Assembly: GCA_036867785.1 (NCBI GenBank)
Contig: CP145412.1
Span: 682,001-746,000, forward strand
Reading direction: 5' to 3'
Source: Plasmodiophora brassicae
Lineage: Eukaryota; Endomyxa: Phytomyxea; Phytomyxea; Plasmodiophorida
Length of the DNA stretch: 64,000 bases
Under the pieces are notes generated by a model. The model saw nothing but the letters and a program-made list of their open reading frames with translations, did no database searches and was not told the origin of the DNA. Both the position numbers and the translations under genes were made by a program. Below, piece after piece: positions 9,921 to 22,626 of this stretch (the first letter of the stretch is position 1; each line of letters opens with the position of its first letter).

Positions 9921-10844
9921 ATGAAGACGGACGTGATCTCGTGTGCGTCGATGACGCGCGCCTGGCAGGAGGCGATGTTCGCTCGGGCAGCGCACTGGGA
10001 GGCGGCGGCGCAGTCGGCGCCGGTCGACCAGCCGCTTCGTGGCCGGGTTCTGGCGACCGTGTTCTACGAGGCGTCGTCGCGGACGTCGTCGTCGTTCCAG
10101 GCGGCCATGCTGCGTCTGGGCGGGACGGTCGTCCCGGTGCACTCCGAGTGGTCGTCGGTCACGAAAGGAGAGTCCCTGGAGGATACGATGCGGACCATGG
10201 CGTCGTATGCCGATGCAATTGTGCTTCGGCACCCTGAAACGGGGTCGGCAAAGCGGGCCGCCGACGCCGTTCCCAACTGCCCTGTGATCAATGCGGGCGA
10301 CGGTATTGGGGAGCACCCGACGCAGGCGCTTCTGGACGTCTACACGATTTGGAAGGAACGCCCGGGGCACGATATCGATGGGCTGACAGTGACGATTGCT
10401 GGCGACCTGCTACATGGTCGGACCGTGCACTCCCTGATCAAGCTGTTGAACACGTACTCAATAGGCAGGATCAATCTCATCAGCCCCGAATCGCTGCGAT
10501 TGCCTGATACCGTTGTCAAGGAGATTCGCGCTCCTGTTCACGTCGGCACGCAGCTGGACGACGTGCTTCCAGCGACGGACGTACTCTACATGACGAGGAT
10601 ACAGAAGGAGCGTTTCGCCAAAATCGAAGACTTCGAGACGGTTCGAAATTCGTTCTGCCTGACACGAAAAGTCATGTCGGCCGCCAAGCCGACCTGTATC
10701 ATCATGCATCCTCTGCCGAGAAACGCGGAAATCCATCCCGAACTGGATTCCGACCCCAGATCCGCCTACTTCAGACAGATGCGGAACGGTATGTTTGTTC
10801 GTATGGCGATCCTCGAGCACGTCGTGCCACGCTTCCCTGCATGA
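9921..10844 (+). CDS. Aspartate carbamoyltransferase, standalone
   Basis: Condenses carbamoyl phosphate with aspartate in the second step of pyrimidine synthesis. The ATG at 9921 gives 307 residues, the length of bacterial PyrB. Carbamoyl-phosphate site: YEASSRTSSSF; then VLRHPETGSA, GDGIGEHPTQALLD, HGRTVHSL, TRIQKERF and MHPLPRNAEI; all catalytic Arg, His and Pro positions look intact. The sequence style (SSVTKGESLEDTMRTMASYADAIVLRHP) is close to the ATCase domain of CAD, here written only to show the match in short pieces. There is no dihydroorotase or carbamoyl-phosphate synthase domain on either side. The frame is open upstream to 9717, but that part is low-quality and no targeting peptide is convincing. 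Confidence 0.93.
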   Translation: MKTDVISCASMTRAWQEAMFARAAHWEAAAQSAPVDQPLRGRVLATVFYEASSRTSSSFQAAMLRLGGTVVPVHSEWSSVTKGESLEDTMRTMASYADAIVLRHPETGSAKRAADAVPNCPVINAGDGIGEHPTQALLDVYTIWKERPGHDIDGLTVTIAGDLLHGRTVHSLIKLLNTYSIGRINLISPESLRLPDTVVKEIRAPVHVGTQLDDVLPATDVLYMTRIQKERFAKIEDFETVRNSFCLTRKVMSAAKPTCIIMHPLPRNAEIHPELDSDPRSAYFRQMRNGMFVRMAILEHVVPRFPA

Positions 10845-11018
10845 CCAGGAACAGATACAACCGTCCCAGTTTCCTTAACTTCACTTAACTGGGCCGTACT
10901 TAGCTGTTCAAGAGACTATCTGTTTCGGACAGAGAGATTAATCCCAGGTTCCGGGGAGACCGGGGTTTCGCGTTTCGTAACGATCACCGTTAACCGTGTT
11001 GGCTAGTATCGCTGCGAG

Positions 11019-11846
11019 ATGCACAATCGCCTACGTCCTTCTTTGCGCCGGTCCCGAACGCCACCGGTCTTCGATGCGGCATTCCTGGTACAACTTACAG
11101 CAGTAGTCCTCTTTGTCGTATTGTTCTGCTCCAGTACAGCAGTCAACTCCATATTCTGGGACGCTATCATCGGCTTGGTCGTGTCGTGTCTCTGGCTGGT
11201 ACATATCGCCCTGCGACTGCGGACCGACCCAATGTTCAAGTGTTTAAGAGCCCCGCCGATCACGCCCGAGGAAGCGCAGGAAGCGGCCAACAGATGGAAG
11301 TCGTTCGTACCTTTAATCGAACTGTCCATGAAGGGTAACATCACCAAGCACGAAAGCGGGAGGTTCTTCCGGTCTCTGAAGTGGTCAAGATGGGAGAACA
11401 AGACATCCTTATCGGACATTGAGTGGCCACCTGGGGTCGCCCTTGTCAGCGTCTTCGAAGACGTCCAAGCTGGTGATGGGCACACGCGAACTCGGTTCGA
11501 GGTTCAAGTGGCGAAATTCCAGGCCGACTGCCGGCGACAGTACGGGAAGGTCACCAGTCGATGGAAAACCGAAAGGCACTTGACGTGCAGCACGTTTGAT
11601 GAACCCCGGCATATGAAGGTCGCCAGGCGGACCGACAAAGTCAGCATCTTCCTGTCGCCGACCCTCTACCTTCTAACGACGGCCTTGGGCCTGTCCTTCA
11701 TCTGGGGCCTATGCATCAGCATCTGGGCGAACCGCATGGACCTTGTCGTGATCAAGCATGTCTACATCGACCAAGGGCGAGACGGTCACAGCAGTAGCTC
11801 AGGATCGCAGACAACCACCCGGCTGGGAACAAATAGCCATGTGTAA
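11019..11846 (+). CDS. Orphan membrane protein
   Basis: A single-exon frame of 275 residues. Two adjacent hydrophobic segments near the N-terminus (about 18-40 and 44-68: FLVQLTAVVLFVVLFCSS and IIGLVVSCLWLVHIAL) form a likely hairpin. A 150-residue hydrophilic region with several Trp and Cys follows. One long hydrophobic segment (LYLLTTALGLSFIWGLCISI) lies near residue 215-240, and a polar Ser/Thr tail ends the protein. The middle region has mixed charge and looks folded. I do not recognise the family. It sits between aspartate carbamoyltransferase and the poly(A)-binding protein gene, same strand, with no sign of shared function. Confidence 0.55.
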   Translation: MHNRLRPSLRRSRTPPVFDAAFLVQLTAVVLFVVLFCSSTAVNSIFWDAIIGLVVSCLWLVHIALRLRTDPMFKCLRAPPITPEEAQEAANRWKSFVPLIELSMKGNITKHESGRFFRSLKWSRWENKTSLSDIEWPPGVALVSVFEDVQAGDGHTRTRFEVQVAKFQADCRRQYGKVTSRWKTERHLTCSTFDEPRHMKVARRTDKVSIFLSPTLYLLTTALGLSFIWGLCISIWANRMDLVVIKHVYIDQGRDGHSSSSGSQTTTRLGTNSHV

Positions 11847-12130
11847 TATAGCATCGCAGGAGCCTCCCGAACGGTTCCAGCAGGAAAGTCGCATGGCCAG
11901 CGTGTGGCGATGCGCTCGCCCCAAAAAGTACGCGGGTCGGGCGTTGCGATGCGCATTCCGAGGCCACACGCGGGTGTGGTGCGGCCGGCGCCGCGGTTGC
12001 GCAAGTCCGTGGCCGACACGGAGTCCGTGACGGCGTTCCGTCAGCGGATCACAATCGATTCAGCGTCGTCGTCGTCGCTCGTCGGTTGTTTGTCGTGTGT
12101 CGTTGGTCGTCGGCTGTCGCGGGCCCGACC
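11847..12130. other. Intergenic upstream of PABP
   Basis: No gene seen. It ends in the TATA box annotated for the poly(A)-binding protein gene. Confidence 0.5.
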
Positions 12131-14246
<2,116 letters not shown>

Positions 14247-14422
14247 TCCCCGATCGATCCCCACTCCTCTTTGCACCTACCGACAGCCGACCCCACACAC
14301 TGACACGTTCTGAAATGAATACATTTGCGCTAGTTCGTTCTCACACACACACGTCTGTGCGTTGTTGGTTCATTGGAATCGGACGTTCGTTGCTGTCCAG
14401 ACGGGCGATGGCGATGGTCGAA

Positions 14423-15835
14423 TCAGGCGGCGGCGACGGCGGCAACTTCTTTCAGGGCGCTGACGTACTCGGAAACGCCCGGCCACGACCCGAACTTGTC
14501 GACGACGGCCTGGAAGTCGGCCTGGCCGTCGTTCAGCGCGCCGAGGAGCAGGCCGGACAGGTGGTCGTACTGCTCCAGGCAGATCTTGTCGTGTCGCCGG
14601 GCGCGGATCGCGTTGCGCTCGTTGTTCGTCAGCGCGCCCTGCAGCAGGGCGTCGTCCTCGGCGATCGTCGTCGTCCCGAAGGCCGATTGCGCCGACCGCA
14701 CCGCGGCCTGCACCTGGCCCCAGATGTGCTTCTCGCCGTCCACCGACTGCATCTCCAGCGCGGGTTCCTCTTCGTTGCCGCGCAGCGCCGCCAGACAAGC
14801 CGCAGCGCCGTCTTGTGGCGCCAACGACAGGCGCAGGTCGCAGTACAGGTCGGGGGCGTCGAACTTGACGCGGCAGGCCGCGTCCTGGTCGTTGTTGTCG
14901 AGCGTGAACCCGTAGGACAGCAGCAGCAGGCTGTTGGACACGTTCTGGAACAGGGTGCGGACCTGGGCGCCGGCGGGCACCTCGTCGACCGCCTTCATCA
15001 GGACCGTGTTGGTCGGCGCGTCGAAGCGCACCTCGATGCGGCCGCGCGGGTCGTGCGTCGCAAAGTCGAAGAACGGGATCATGACGGACTCGGCCTGGTC
15101 GGTGGTGTGCAGGCCGAAGGCGCGCGACGACGACGCCGACCACAGGGCGCGGTACGTGGCGAACGACGCGTTGGGGACGAGCGGGAAGATGTGTGCGAAC
15201 TGCTGGTCCAGCGTCGTCTCGATGTCGTCGATCATGGTGGCGATCATGGACCCCTGGAGCAGGGCGCGCTCCTCGGCCGTGAAGTACAGCGGTGTAGGCG
15301 ACACCATCGGCATCGTCGCCACGTACGCCGCCCACTTCGGGTCGTCCTTGTTCGCCAGCAGGAACGCCGCCAGCAGCGAGATGTCGTCGAACACATCGGT
15401 CTGCTGCGCCAGGATCGAGACGACCGGGTCGGCCAGCATCTTGTCCCTGTTGATGACGAGGTCCATCGGGATCGTCATGATGGTGTCGCCGGCCGGGACG
15501 GCATCGCCGACAAAGATGTGGTTGTCGCCGTCGACGACGACGTTGTCGATGCTGCCGCCGTTGGATTTGATCCAGTGGGTCAGGCCGGCTTGCGTTCCGG
15601 GCGACGTCGACGACGATGCCTGCATCCAGACGTGGGCCAGCGTTGCGACCATGCAGACCAGGATGGCGGTCACCAGGATCAGGCCCGTCTCCTTCCGCGG
15701 GAACGGCGATGCCACGACCGCCGACGGCTTCACCGGCGCACCGGGTGCCGCATCGTTTGTGGGCGCCGGCGCCGGCGGCGACGACGACGCCGGCTCGGCG
15801 GCAGCCTCCTTGGCAATGTCGCTGCGTTTGCCCAT
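14423..15835 (-). CDS. SET-domain protein with N-terminal membrane anchor
   Basis: A 470-residue single-exon protein. A Pro/Ala-rich N-terminus of about 48 residues leads to one membrane span (GLILVTAILVCMVATLAHVW, residues 51-70), so it should be a type II anchored protein. The rest resembles the SETD3/Rubisco-methyltransferase class: SET region about 80-320 with a long insert, LLLLSYGF holding the expected Tyr-Gly, and a helical C-terminal domain (about 350-460) like the substrate-binding domain of that class. The usual DxxNH motif reads DFATHD near 257-262, so the Asn that touches SAM is Thr. It may be a weak or repurposed methyltransferase. A membrane anchor is unusual for this class. Confidence 0.75.
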   Translation of the reverse strand: MGKRSDIAKEAAAEPASSSPPAPAPTNDAAPGAPVKPSAVVASPFPRKETGLILVTAILVCMVATLAHVWMQASSSTSPGTQAGLTHWIKSNGGSIDNVVVDGDNHIFVGDAVPAGDTIMTIPMDLVINRDKMLADPVVSILAQQTDVFDDISLLAAFLLANKDDPKWAAYVATMPMVSPTPLYFTAEERALLQGSMIATMIDDIETTLDQQFAHIFPLVPNASFATYRALWSASSSRAFGLHTTDQAESVMIPFFDFATHDPRGRIEVRFDAPTNTVLMKAVDEVPAGAQVRTLFQNVSNSLLLLSYGFTLDNNDQDAACRVKFDAPDLYCDLRLSLAPQDGAAACLAALRGNEEEPALEMQSVDGEKHIWGQVQAAVRSAQSAFGTTTIAEDDALLQGALTNNERNAIRARRHDKICLEQYDHLSGLLLGALNDGQADFQAVVDKFGSWPGVSEYVSALKEVAAVAAA

Positions 15836-16277
15836 AGTGACGACCTTTGCCTCGGTCCAGGCGACTCGGCTCCTGCTGCGTGTGACGGGACTTTGGGCAG
15901 ATATACGGACTGGGTGACCAGGCGATGCAGCCGCTCGACAACGACGACGACGACGACGACCACTTCCCCTATACTATCTTCGGTACCGCTGGCGATCGAC
16001 TCGTCCAGGTACCCCATGTCTGTCCCACGACGATCCGGTCGTAGTACGTCTCCCAGACTTAGCAGGAGGCCGCTGGCGCAGGCTCCACCCGGACGCGCGG
16101 GGTAACAGGAATGCAGTCGCGCGAAAACGCGACTGCGTCAGTGGCGCATACCTCAGGTGCGCGAGTGGCGCCAGTGGGGTCAGGGGGCTGCCGGACACGG
16201 AAGGCATCCTCCGTGGCGGAGTCCGGAGCGTGGCGCATTTCGAATCGGCGTTGAAGGCAGCAGCAGCAGCAGCACGA
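15836..16277. other. Divergent promoter region, SET gene and cyclophilin
   Basis: About 440 bp between the two divergent starts. It contains a long GAC/GTC trinucleotide tract near 15935-15965. The cyclophilin frame remains open upstream to an ATG at 16230, adding a poly-Ala stretch. No other gene. Confidence 0.5.
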
Positions 16278-16772
16278 ATGGCGAACCCGAAGGTCTTCAT
16301 GGAGGTCTCCATCGGCGGTACGCCCGCCGGCAAGATCGTGTACGAGTTGTTCAAGGACGTCGTGCCGAAGACGGCCGAGAACTTCCGGGCGCTGTGCACG
16401 GGCGAGAAGGGATTCGGCTACGCCGGGTCGATCTTCCACCGTGTCATCCCCAACTTCATGCTCCAGGGCGGCGATTTCACGAACCACAACGGCACTGGTG
16501 GCAAATCGATCTACGGCGCCAAGTTCGAGGACGAGAACTTCAAGCTGAAGCACACCGGCCCGGGTATCCTGTCCATGGCGAACGCCGGCCCCGGCACGAA
16601 CGGCAGCCAGTTCTTCGTGTGCACCGTGTCCACGCCCTGGCTGGACGGCAAGCACGTCGTCTTCGGCAAGGTTATTGAGGGCATGGACATTGTCAAGAAG
16701 ATCGAAGGGTACGGCAGCGACTCGGGCAAGACCAAGTCGGTCATCAAGATCGAGAAGTGCGGCGAGTGCTGA
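16278..16772 (+). CDS. Cyclophilin A-type peptidyl-prolyl isomerase
   Basis: Catalyses cis-trans isomerisation of prolyl bonds in the cytosol and is the target of cyclosporin A. The ATG at 16278 starts [10 protein letters not shown], the usual cyclophilin A N-terminus, giving 164 residues. An in-frame ATG at 16230 would add 16 Ala-rich residues. Active-site residues are in place: [15 protein letters not shown] (Arg55, Phe60 and Gln63 region), [12 protein letters not shown] (Gln111 and Phe113 region), [11 protein letters not shown] (Trp121 and His126 region). The tryptophan predicts cyclosporin sensitivity. A typical highly expressed, intronless housekeeping gene. Confidence 0.94.
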   Translation: MANPKVFMEVSIGGTPAGKIVYELFKDVVPKTAENFRALCTGEKGFGYAGSIFHRVIPNFMLQGGDFTNHNGTGGKSIYGAKFEDENFKLKHTGPGILSMANAGPGTNGSQFFVCTVSTPWLDGKHVVFGKVIEGMDIVKKIEGYGSDSGKTKSVIKIEKCGEC

Positions 16773-17301
16773 GCAGCTCGACCTGTCTCTAAGCACGCAT
16801 TCTACACGATACAGTTGCTTGCATTCGTCAGATAGGTTAACCGGGTGTATATCCGTATCTTCAAAGCGATTCTTCGCTGTCGAACCGTTTCCAGTTCCAC
16901 TGGAAGGCACGACGAATGGGACGTTCGGGAGCGGCTTGAGCGACCATCAGCAGGGCCAGGGCGGCGAGAACCAGGATCACGATCCTCATGCTGTTGCAAT
17001 AGTAGGTCTACTAGTGAGGTTGATACGTATTCGAAATGGTTTCGAGAAGCCAGGTGTGGTCGTCGGTTCGGTGGTTCTTGTCGAATGACGAGATTCGTGA
17101 AGGGACAGCGCCCGGGATCCTTCAACGCTCTTGACTCAACATGCTGGGGCCCCTGCACGTTGACTCACCCAGAACAAGTCACACCGCTGCACAGTAGGGT
17201 TGGGAGCGCCGCTGCCAAGGGTCTCTGTATTCGTGCGCCTGGCGTAGGGTATACCTCCGATGCATGAATTCGGGGCTCGGAATCGGCCGATAGCCACAGC
17301 G
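16773..17301. other. Intergenic stretch
   Basis: About 530 bp between cyclophilin and the coiled-coil gene. The frame of the latter is open back to 17260. Nothing else could be supported. Confidence 0.45.
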
Positions 17302-18596
17302 ATGTGGCGTTTGGGTCGGCAGGTTCGCGCGCAATGCCTCGCCCGAGCCATCTCGTCGAAAGCGCCCGAGCCCGGCAGTCTTCTGCAGGAGCTGTCCGCC
17401 GCCTGGAGCGGGTTCGATGCTCTGCCTGCCGATACGAAACTGTCGGTGATGGACATGGCCGCTGACCTGAAGCAGCGGGAGGCGGTTGCCTGGGGCGCCA
17501 AGGCCCTCAGCGATGTGACGATGTCAGAAGCGGAGACGATGGTGACGCTGGCCGAGACCAGGGGTCGGAACCAGATGCTGCTGAAGGAACTAGCGCAAGC
17601 TGCCTGCGACGAAGACAGCGATACCGACGACGACAGGGAAGCATCAGACGACGACGATGACGTGTCTGCAGAGCTCGACCGCATCCGGGGCGACATGGGC
17701 GAATGGCACGACCAGATGGCGTCGATGAAGGAGGAACTAACAGCGCAGGTGAATTCGGTGGTGGACGGCCTGATTGCCATCTCGAAGGAGGCCGCCGACG
17801 CGCGACGCGAACAGAACCATGTACACGAGCGATTGCAACAGGACGTCGCCGACTGTCGTACCGTGGGCGACAAGGCGTCTGAGCTGTCGATGCAAGCCAT
17901 GGATCAGGCCAGCCAGGCGTTAGCGGCTGTCGAAGAGCACACGGAGACCCAGCAGGACAACCTGTGCCAAGCGCTGGAGCTGCTGGACCACCTCCGAGAA
18001 CGTGTCGACGCGTTCGGGGTGCAACTGAACGAGACAGTGGCCGCCAGCGACCATCAGGACTCTGAGGCGGCAGACGTTCGGCATCGCGTGCAGCAAGTCG
18101 AATCCCGAATGCGGGATTTCATGAACCAGATTCTACATGATGTCCAGAAGGTGCCCGGGAAGGAGGCGGGCCCGGCCGTCTGGAGGGAAATGGCGACCGT
18201 CTATGACAACCTGGGGCAATCTCGTAAGGAGATTGAACAGCTCCGCTCCGATGTCGACGTGCTTGCCGAGCAGCGGGACGAGGAGCGCCAGAGCTACAAG
18301 CGTTTGCAAGGGCTGACGTACAAGGCCCTGGACCGCGTCGACATGCAGAAGCAGGAGCTGGACCGCCTGACCCAGAGCGAGGCGAACGTCATGAAACTCT
18401 TCGCGAAGCTCGGCGAATTCGACGTGGACAAAGGTGGGTCGGCAATGGCACATGCAATGGGATTGCTGTGCGGCTAACGCCATTGCCCGAAGCCCTGACC
18501 GGTGCCAACCTGGCCGACCTGCAGATGCGCCTCGCGCGGGACCAGACGCGCGTATCTACGGCAGCAGAGCAGGACACGACCTGGTTCGGCAAGTAA
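17302..18596 (+). CDS. Coiled-coil protein, possibly mitochondrial
   Basis: Two exons, 17302-18433 and 18493-18596, with a 59-nt GT-AG phase-1 intron; about 411 residues. The start at 17302 gives MWRLGRQVRAQCLARAISS, rich in Arg and Ser with no acid, like a mitochondrial presequence; an upstream ATG at 17260 is also in frame. The middle has an acidic run (DEDSDTDDDREASDDDDD). From about residue 130 to the end the sequence is heptad-like coiled coil (EHTETQQDNLCQALELLDHL and similar). The second exon continues the helix and ends TTWFGK. I do not recognise the family. Structural or scaffold roles are plausible only by shape. Confidence 0.6.
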
Positions 18597-18657
18597 CGTG
18601 CAACGGATCGCAAATGGGCATGTTAGCAGAAGCGGGCAATCGAATAAGACATGTGTT

Positions 18658-20505
18658 TCAAAACGTGCTGATATCACGACCGAACAGCCATGCTTTGAAC
18701 CAGTCTATACGCCAGGCAATATTCGTCAGCAACCGGACCGCAACGAGGCATGCCGGCATCGCCTTACACATAGGGATCAGGATCTTGTTGCGAATGCTGA
18801 CGTTGGTCGTCCAGTACGCGGATCTCCAGAACAGCCACGTGCCAAGACCGCTGGACTTGACGACTTTGGAATCGGCAATCGATTTCCATCCACCGACGTA
18901 CGCCAGCGACGCCAAATGTCGGTACACGAACGGTTTCGTCTTGGTCGTCTAGGGCACGGACCTTAATGCCGAGTGACCTTGTCAACCAAAGCTGGCCCGA
19001 CCTCTTGCGACCCGACTGGCGGCCCGCCGACACTGTTGTACTGGTTGAACACCCTGGCCAGGTACTTGGCCTGCTGTTGGGCAACTTGGGCCGTACACGG
19101 CAGTGGTTCCTTCTCATTGACGGCACAGTCGCCTAACGCGTACACCCCGGGTGCGGAAGGAACGGATAGGTACTCGGATACGAGGAGCCTTCCGGACCGC
19201 TTGTCGTGTTCCCAATTCAGCTATAGCATGAACGCGCACGGTCAGAGTGACAAACGCATTGCATGTCGTCGGCGGTAGTGAACGGACGGATTGAATCAAT
19301 GGTATAGCCGCAACACCTTCGCGCATCAGTCAAACGCGAAGGTTGCATTGCACACAAGAAACCGTACCTGTTGACCAGACAACCAAATTGGACGGGACCA
19401 CAGACCCATCTCCCAGTTCAACACTGAACGGTAGGAAGCTTAGACAGCGATACAATGAGTTTTGCGAACCCGGCCTGACCCGCGTTTGGTAACTTGCTTC
19501 ACAGCGACACCCGTGCGAACCTCTATGTCCCTGGCCTGGAACAACCGCACCGTGTACTCCGACAACGCGCGATCGAACGATCCCAGGATTGTCCGGCCGG
19601 CTTCCAGAACGGTGATCCTGATTGAGTCGACGATATCGCGACCGTACCAGCGGCCAACGTCCTCCGTAACGAAATCGTACAGCTCTGCAGCGAACTCGAC
19701 CGACGTCGGCTGCGAGATGGCACCGTTAACCCCTCAGAGGCAATGTGGCATTTGCCGAGTAATCTCCCTACCCCTCTGTACACATGGCAGCCCGCCATCA
19801 GACTGTGCATCGCATCACGGTTCAATCGACGTTACCCTCCAACGACAACAAACGACAGCAGCTCCCGTCGTTCTTCATCGCCCACCTGCGGCTGGCAAGC
19901 TCGTTGCAGGCAGTGCATGATCCTCTGCCGGATCCGTCTCGCATCTGCAATGTTCTTCAGGAACATCGCGTGTTCATAGACACCCGGGACGCCGAACGTC
20001 TACGTGCAGACGACCCGTCAAGATGACGTTCTTAGAGCCAACGTCAACGTTGCTCACCTGCGACTTTGCACCCGCTGCCAGAACGAGATAGTCATAAGGG
20101 ACAGTAAACGACCGGGATTGCTCTTCGTTATCGAACACCCTCTAATATCGCCCAGTGAGGCACGCATCGGGGGGCGCCATCATCGTCAGGTCTCACGGTC
20201 GAATCGACGCACCGGACAGTCTTCTCGGCCGGATCGACCCCAGTGACCTCCGCCTCGTAGAACCTCAGGTCGCCCACGATGCGAACGGGTTCGATGATCG
20301 CCCGGAACTCCAGCGACCCGATCGTCGTCGACGCCAGCAACGGCGTGAACACGAAGTGGTCGCGCGGCGATATCACGACGACGTCGTAGGCCGACCGCAG
20401 GACGTCGCGCACGAACCGGAACCCGGCCCACCCCGTCCCGACCACGACAAGCCGCGGCCGACGTGCCAGACGAGCGGCAGCGGCTACGGCACCCGTCGAC
20501 GGCAT
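18658..20505 (-). CDS. NDH2: Type II (alternative) NADH dehydrogenase, ten exons
   Basis: Non-pumping flavoprotein that passes electrons from NADH to quinone at the mitochondrial inner membrane. Exons: 20505-20213, 20139-20058, 19999-19836, 19775-19772, 19709-19480, 19423-19368, 19316-19288, 19220-19002, 18948-18768, 18704-18658. All introns are GT-AG of 51-73 nt and the sum is 434 residues. The N-terminus is Ala/Arg-rich, fitting a presequence. FAD fold: LVVVGTGWAGFRFV; NADH fold: FVVVGGGPTSVEFAAEL; then VVWSTG, VYALGDCA, YRHLASLAYVGG and a membrane-contact tail YWFKAWLFGRDIS. The third Gly of GGGPT is supplied by a 4-nt exon. The exon at 19316-19288 has an alternative donor, so that junction is less sure. 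Confidence 0.9.
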
Positions 20506-20710
20506 CGACGACCCTCTCAGCTGACCCAGCGAGCGACACAACCCCGACACGGTCTGGACCCGCAGACCGCGTCGACACGTCGTATTATCACAGTCACACC
20601 GGGCGTCGTGTCATCGGGGACCGTCGCTCGACGCCAGGTCACGCTGCTGTCCATGCAGGCAGGGGCAGCCTCCCAAATTGCAGGGGCGGTGATGGTGTGT
20701 CTCTCTTCAA

Positions 20711-22430
20711 TCATGAGGCGGTGACGATCTGGATGACGTCTTCGTCGGCGACCATGTGCGACAGGCCGACGCGTTGCGGCATGTGTTTGGCGCTGGTCCC
20801 CCAGACGAACGCGTACTTGAACTTGTTGACCAGGTCGCGATGCAGGACGTGGCAGAAATGCTTGACGGTCGACCCTTTCCGCATAATGACTACGAAGGCG
20901 AATGTCAGCGCGGGGCACCATATACATGGCTGCCAATGTGTCTGCCAACCTGGCTCAGAGAGATCGGGAGCTTGGCCTGTTCGACAGTCCGATTAGCAAT
21001 GTGGAACGGATGCGACGCAATACGGATCGACCTTTCCGCTTCGTGTACACGCGCAGGAGGCCAAGGTGACGCCACAGGTTCAACAGTAGCATATCCAGGT
21101 TCAGCGACTGGTTGCCGGATAGGACGACGGAATGGGGCAGCCGAGCTAGTCGGTCACATTCTTCAATAAACTACAGAGACGCAGTCAGGTGCTAGGATCG
21201 AGCTAGGCGTTCTACAGACCACACACAATTGTGTCAATCTTGTTGTACGCGTAGAGACAAGGAAGGTAGACCCGATTCCCTTCAATAACGTCGATGAAGT
21301 CTTCAATGCTTTCATCAGCACGAAACAGTACATCAGCGTTGTGGATACGGTACTCCTGCAGGATTCGTCTTGCGGTTTCCTGACGACACCTTCAGCTTAT
21401 CCTCTATGTTGGGGTTGTTACACGCCCATGGCAAACCTCAGGGCATTTCGTAAGCTTGCAAACTACACATCCAAATGGTGAGCTGAAGCATACGGATGTC
21501 AGCCCGATCGCGGGATACCTTTGTTGAACGTGATGCCACCGCTAGCTTTTCTAAAGACGACGTTATAACGCGCATGTGAACTGGGCACCGACGGAACTGA
21601 CCTTTTGAAGGTGATCTGCGGCCTACGCTTATTGAGACGAATGCCCACGGTCTCCAGTTCCTTCTCAAGTAAGGGGCGCTGGATATCGGCCTTATCGGCT
21701 TCACACATCATCAGGATAAGGTCGCTCGTCCTGGCCACAGCGATAACCTCCACAAACTGTCAGCCACGCAAGTGAATCCAGACGGACAACAAACCTGCCG
21801 GCCACGACCGACTCCTTGCGAAGCACCCTCAATAATACCAGGAAGATCCAGAAGCTGAATTTTGGCATTATTGTAGTAGATGACACCGGGAATACAGGTC
21901 AATGTCGTAAACTGCCGGTCTCCAGGTGAGCATCGCGAAGTTGACGAGACGCGTCACTTATGAAACGGAGCACACATACCTCATAGTTTGCCGCTTCGCT
22001 CTTCGTCTCCGTCAAGACAGATAAAAGGGTAGATTTACCCACACTGGGAAATCCCTGGACATATTCCACAGGATCAGTATGACGATGGTCATCAAAGTAC
22101 ACGACCGGTCTACAATCAAAGCGACCCTGGCATCGCCACTTTTCATAACGTCGAATCCTTCACCTTTGGAGCTCCCGGAACCCTTAGGACCTGATCATTA
22201 TTGATTTATAGACGTCATGCACCATTGAATCATCGACCTCAACCTTCCATCAGTTCAGTCCGCAACTTGGCCAGCTTCGCCTTCAGCGTTCCAAGATGGT
22301 AATTTGTCTGCGGGCGACAGCGTCAGCCTTCGCGACCACCAGCATCGGCGTTGCGCATCGCTACCGCTTTGTTCTTCTGGGTTCGGGCCATTTCGGCCTC
22401 GATCTCGGCGATCTTCTCGAGGATCCCCAT
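20711..22430 (-). CDS. DRG2: Developmentally regulated GTP-binding protein 2
   Basis: Translation-associated GTPase of the Obg-related DRG family (Rbg2 in yeast, partner Gir2). Twelve exons: 22430-22365, 22307-22244, 22190-22114, 22054-21980, 21911-21795, 21747-21602, 21550-21519, 21462-21437, 21379-21227, 21170-21032, 20976-20950, 20889-20711. Two are very small (26 and 27 nt). All introns are GT-AG, 47-68 nt. The 366-residue product matches the family's 364. [20 protein letters not shown] is the DRG2 N-terminus; G1 is [10 protein letters not shown]2 region [10 protein letters not shown]3 [10 protein letters not shown]4 YNKID, and the TGS domain ends [15 protein letters not shown]. Confidence 0.95.
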
Positions 22431-22626
22431 GGTGGCGTTGCACGCGCGCGTTCAGTGAGTCAGCACTGAATCGGTGCAATTTCCCGTGGCGGACTTCTTC
22501 CCAACCAGACCGACGTCGCTGCTACTGCCATAAGCACAGCCATATTCCATGCACCATTCGACGTGCCATTGTACGCCGAATCCGACAGCATGATCATGCG
22601 AAGCCTGGTCATTGTGTAATATAATG

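Noticed and set aside
15930-15970. GAC/GTC trinucleotide tract as a repeat array
   Set aside because: Short simple repeat, common in this GC-rich DNA; not a CRISPR or tandem array of note.
14315-16105. 596-residue open frame on the plus strand
   Set aside because: Lies antisense to the SET-domain gene; Arg/Gly/Asp/Val-rich shadow of GC-rich coding DNA with no recognisable domain.
19710-19835. One 125-nt intron with non-GT-AG ends in NDH2
   Set aside because: Two normal introns around a 4-nt exon explain the same product with canonical ends and normal sizes.
20140-20161. 22-nt intron in NDH2 joining RPDDDGAPRC to the next exon
   Set aside because: Far too short; a 73-nt intron ending at the same place restores the family sequence EKTVRVFDNEEQ.
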